This document shows positions 60,853 through 64,000 of a stretch of 64,000 nt of DNA, in pieces. The DNA is from Ureibacillus xyleni (GTDB taxonomy: Bacteria > Bacillota > Bacilli > Bacillales_A > Planococcaceae). Under the pieces are notes generated by a model, which saw nothing but the letters and a program-made list of their open reading frames with translations, was not told the DNA's origin and searched no databases. The translations under genes and the position numbers were made by a program. Positions within the stretch are counted from its first letter, which is position 1. Each line of letters begins with the position of its first letter. The stretch covers positions 62,001 through 126,000 of the forward strand of contig NZ_OBMQ01000001.1 in the NCBI RefSeq assembly GCF_900217795.1, read 5' to 3'.

Positions 60853-63800
60853 ATGAAAAAAGGATTTAAGCTAACATCAGCAGCAGTTATCGCACTCTCA
60901 GCCGTAACTCCTGTAGCAGTATCTGCAAACACAGCAGCATCTGTACAAGATGGTTACTATATTGGAGATAAATTTTATACTGGTGAACAAATTAGTAAAC
61001 TTTCAACAGCTGAAATTAAACAATTAATTAAAGCTGGTTTTAAAGCTGGTAAATTTGTTGTTGTAAGAGATGGTAAAGTTTATGACTTTGAAAGAGAAGA
61101 AGTTTATAGAGCTACAAAAGATACAGACTTAGATTCACTTGGTCAATCTTATGAGGATTTCACTAAAACTGGTAAAACTTTAAGTGAAAACGGTGTTGGA
61201 ACTACAACTCCAGGTGAAACATTAAAAGTTGAATCGGTAAGTGCGATTACTGAAACTGGTAAAGATGCAACTATCTATACTAATGTTGATGATGATAAAA
61301 CTGTAAAAGTTGTAGCATCTTCAGAAAATGCTGAAGGTAACGCTGTAGAAGGTGTAACATACAGCTTCGAATCAAGCAATACTAATGTAGCTACTGTTGC
61401 AGAAGATGGAACAGTTACTGCTGTTGCTGATGGTGTTGCTCGTATTACAGTAAAAACAACAAATGCTACTGAAGTAAAATCTGCATTTGTTGATGTAACT
61501 GTTGATACTGTATTAAAAGTTACTAAAGTAGAAGCAGTTGCAAATAATGTTCTTAAAGTAGATTTCAGTACTCCACTTGCAAACAATGCTGAATTAAATA
61601 CAAACTATACTGTTTATAAACAAGATTTTAGTACTATTGGTATTTCTAAAGCTGAGTTTGTATCAGGATCAAATAAGAAAAGCGTTTATTTAACATTAGA
61701 TAGTAATGTAGCGTTAAATACAGATTATACGCTTCGTCTTGCTAACGTACAAGATGCTGACAATCAAGTAATTGCTACAGCAAACCAAAATAATCCATTC
61801 AAAACTGGAGCTGCTTTTGATACTACTAAACCAGCTTTAACTGGCAATCCTGAAGCAACTAGCAGTCAAACAGTAGTATTAAATTTAACTAAACCTGTAA
61901 AAGATACTGGTGTTGCTAAAAACACAGCTGCATATACACTTAAAAAGAAATCTGATGGATCTGTTGTTAATGTAAGTAAAGTTGAATTCGTTAATAATCA
62001 ACAAGTTAAACTTACTCTTGCAAGTAAGTTAGTTAATAATATTGACTATACATTAGACATTGCTGCTGATACTTTAGAAGATTATGTTGGAAATAAAAAT
62101 GCTGCTACTGCTACTACATTTGTAGGATTCAGCGATACTGTAGCACCTTCATTATCTGCTGTTAAAGTTACTGGTACACAATCAGTAGAATTCGAATTTA
62201 ATAAAGATGTTGATGAAGATGTTCGTAACTATACAACAGCTCCTAAAGTTGCAGTATTTGATGTAACTAATGGAGAAACATACTTAGGTACTGTTACTGA
62301 TGGCGGTGGAGCAACGGTTGGTACTAATATTGCCCAATCTGATGAAACTGGTCATACAACGGATAAGAAATTCTTAGAAGCAGATTTATCAACTGCTTCA
62401 CCTGCTGTAACACTTGCTGCTGGAAAATCTTATAAATTTGTTGTTTCTGGAATTCAAAATTTAGATGGTAAAGCTGCTGGTGAATTAACAAAGACAATTG
62501 AAATTCCTGCTGTTAACCTACAAGGTGCTGAAAAAGAAGCGGGTCAAAATAAAAAGGCAATACTTACATTTGATAAAGATGTAAATGTCAATACTGGTGA
62601 TTATGTAGTAACAGTATACACTATTGAAAATGGTGAAATTAAATCTACTGAAGTGTTAACTAATACGGGCTTAGATGCTGCTGGATTAAACGCAAAACAG
62701 TTACGTGTAACATCTGCTAATAATTTTGATGCAGGTAAAACATATCGTGTAACTATTAATAAAGTTGAGAATGGTCAAAATTTAGATTATGTAAAACTAC
62801 AATCAGCAGAGTTTACAGTTGCGGATACTTCAACTAAACCAGTTCTTGAAAGTGCAACGCAAGTTGTAAATTCTGGAAATAAACTTGAATTAGCTTTCAA
62901 TACTGAAATTGCTGCAAGCCAAACATTTGACTATGATTTATTCAAAGCTGGTTCTTCTATCCCAGTTGATACTGGTAGAGGTGAAACAAGTGATTTAGTT
63001 AAGAGTGCAGTTGATGGTAAAAAAGCTACTTTAGAATTAAATGCAGGTGTGACTTTAGAAGATGGAGTAAACTATACACTTAAACTTAAAGGTATTGTTG
63101 CTCAAGGACAAGCTTCTTCTGTTGAAGGATTCCAAACAGTTACTTTCACTGGTAAAGACTATGTAGATCCTACTGTATCTGCTATTGAATTAGTTGATGC
63201 TAATACTGTAACATTAAAATTTGATGAAAAAGTTGATATCTCTGGAGTAACTTCATTTGAAGTTCTTGCTCCAAAAGATACTTGGGATGATGCATGGGTA
63301 GCTGCAACTCCAACTTTAGGTGTAGACGGTAAAACAGTAACACTAAAAACAGCTAAACCAATTGCAACTGGATTCGCAGCAAGTAATGCAAACGTAAGAA
63401 TTTCAGGTGTAATCAAAGATAAATCAGCACAAGCAAACGAACTTACAGCTAGCGAATTTGCTACTGATTTAGGATCAGCAACTGCTACTGATAATGCTAA
63501 GCCTGTTGCTATTAAGTCTTATATCGACAACGGCGATAAAGATGTTATCAATGTTCTATTCTCTGAAGAGCTTAATGCAGCTCCAGCAAATGCAGGTTGG
63601 ACATTGAATGGATTTACAGGTTATGCTTTTGATGCTGCTGCATCTCTAGCTTCTGATGAATCAATTGTACAATTAGATTTAGATGGAGATATCAATACAA
63701 TTGCCCTTGATCAATCAGCGTTATCTTTACAATTCACTGGTACAGATGCAGTAGATAAAGCTCAAAATCTTGCAGCTGATGCTTTCTATAACTTAAAAGT

Positions 63801-64000
63801 AACTGAAAATGTTAAACCAGGTGCTGGTACTGTGACTGCTGTTGCAACTACTGGTAAAGCAGATGGAGATGTGCAAACTGGTGATACTATCACATTAACA
63901 TTAGATGAGCAAATTTTAACATCTACATTAACTGCTAGTGATATCACAATTACTTTAGATGATGATAGTACTTCTAATGGAGATGCAACTGTATTAACAG
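60853..64000 (+). CDS. Second S-layer-type protein, 3' end outside window
   Basis: The frame is open from the ATG at 60853 (TCAGGAGG upstream) to the window end, about 1049 codons. A signal peptide (MKKGFKLTSAAVIALSAVTPVAVSA, about 1-25) is followed by a short region without SLH motifs (DGYYIGDKFYTGEQISKL). A Big2 Ig-like domain (SSNTNVATVAEDGTVTAVADG) and a chain of Ig-like modules of the SbsA/SbpA kind follow, each with an FDKDV- or FSTPL-type strand. Anchoring is unclear: SLH motifs might be at the missing C-terminus. Confidence 0.88.
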   Translation, partial: MKKGFKLTSAAVIALSAVTPVAVSANTAASVQDGYYIGDKFYTGEQISKLSTAEIKQLIKAGFKAGKFVVVRDGKVYDFEREEVYRATKDTDLDSLGQSYEDFTKTGKTLSENGVGTTTPGETLKVESVSAITETGKDATIYTNVDDDKTVKVVASSENAEGNAVEGVTYSFESSNTNVATVAEDGTVTAVADGVARITVKTTNATEVKSAFVDVTVDTVLKVTKVEAVANNVLKVDFSTPLANNAELNTNYTVYKQDFSTIGISKAEFVSGSNKKSVYLTLDSNVALNTDYTLRLANVQDADNQVIATANQNNPFKTGAAFDTTKPALTGNPEATSSQTVVLNLTKPVKDTGVAKNTAAYTLKKKSDGSVVNVSKVEFVNNQQVKLTLASKLVNNIDYTLDIAADTLEDYVGNKNAATATTFVGFSDTVAPSLSAVKVTGTQSVEFEFNKDVDEDVRNYTTAPKVAVFDVTNGETYLGTVTDGGGATVGTNIAQSDETGHTTDKKFLEADLSTASPAVTLAAGKSYKFVVSGIQNLDGKAAGELTKTIEIPAVNLQGAEKEAGQNKKAILTFDKDVNVNTGDYVVTVYTIENGEIKSTEVLTNTGLDAAGLNAKQLRVTSANNFDAGKTYRVTINKVENGQNLDYVKLQSAEFTVADTSTKPVLESATQVVNSGNKLELAFNTEIAASQTFDYDLFKAGSSIPVDTGRGETSDLVKSAVDGKKATLELNAGVTLEDGVNYTLKLKGIVAQGQASSVEGFQTVTFTGKDYVDPTVSAIELVDANTVTLKFDEKVDISGVTSFEVLAPKDTWDDAWVAATPTLGVDGKTVTLKTAKPIATGFAASNANVRISGVIKDKSAQANELTASEFATDLGSATATDNAKPVAIKSYIDNGDKDVINVLFSEELNAAPANAGWTLNGFTGYAFDAAASLASDESIVQLDLDGDINTIALDQSALSLQFTGTDAVDKAQNLAADAFYNLKVTENVKPGAGTVTAVATTGKADGDVQTGDTITLTLDEQILTSTLTASDITITLDDDSTSNGDATVLT

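Overview
The window is about 64 kb of a low-GC, endospore-forming, flagellated Firmicute. Gene order from rpoE-pyrG through spo0F, fba, murA, rho, prfA, spoIIR, glyA, upp, the atp operon, spoIID/Q/IIID, mbl and flhO/flhP follows the Bacillus subtilis chromosome closely. The S-layer gene with three SLH motifs and an SbpA-like signal peptide points to Planococcaceae (the Lysinibacillus/Solibacillus group). The genus is inferred from remembered sequences, not from a search.

Layout. 1-8.8 kb: end of rpoE, pyrG behind a CTP-sensing attenuator, ywjG, spo0F, a tandem array of hairpin repeats, fba, tal, a murA paralogue and glpX. 9-17.8 kb: rho, rpmE, tdk, prfA, prmC, spoIIR, a DnaA-box cluster, tsaC (ywlC), an MntP-like membrane protein, ywlE and a chemoreceptor. 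17.8-20.5 kb: a cytochrome c551-like lipoprotein facing a two-gene lipoprotein operon. 20.8-25.3 kb: rpiB, ywlG, glyA, upp, mnaA. 25.4-33 kb: complete atpIBEFHAGDC. 33-41.3 kb: murA, the sporulation genes spoIID, spoIIQ and spoIIID, mbl, flhO, flhP, an EpuA-like protein and fabZ. 41.4-51.3 kb: small or lineage-specific genes, ywpF, ssbB, ywqA/ywqB, an XRE regulator, an IDEAL-domain protein, a 34-residue membrane protein and a divergent flagellin with a SigD promoter. 51.3-64 kb: a NERD gene with a broken 5' end, wecC, an Rpn-type nuclease broken by one stop codon, tagA, a candidate small RNA and two tandem S-layer-type genes, the second cut by the window end.

How genes work together. MnaA makes UDP-ManNAc, WecC can oxidise it to UDP-ManNAcA, and TagA transfers ManNAc to a lipid carrier. 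Together they would supply a ManNAc-containing secondary cell-wall polymer, a plausible ligand for the SLH protein encoded next door. SpoIIR, SpoIIQ, SpoIID, SpoIIID and Spo0F cover phosphorelay, engulfment and mother-cell gene control.

The most unusual signal is a family of intergenic arrays, each directly downstream of a plus-strand gene and each with its own key word. All but one repeat with an exact 21-bp step (10.3, 11.56, 24.0 and 42.4 kb); the fifth (52.3 kb) alternates 20 and 21 bp. Twenty-one bp is two turns of B-DNA. The ~106-bp double-hairpin array at 3.7-4.5 kb, whose arms co-vary between copies, is the second.
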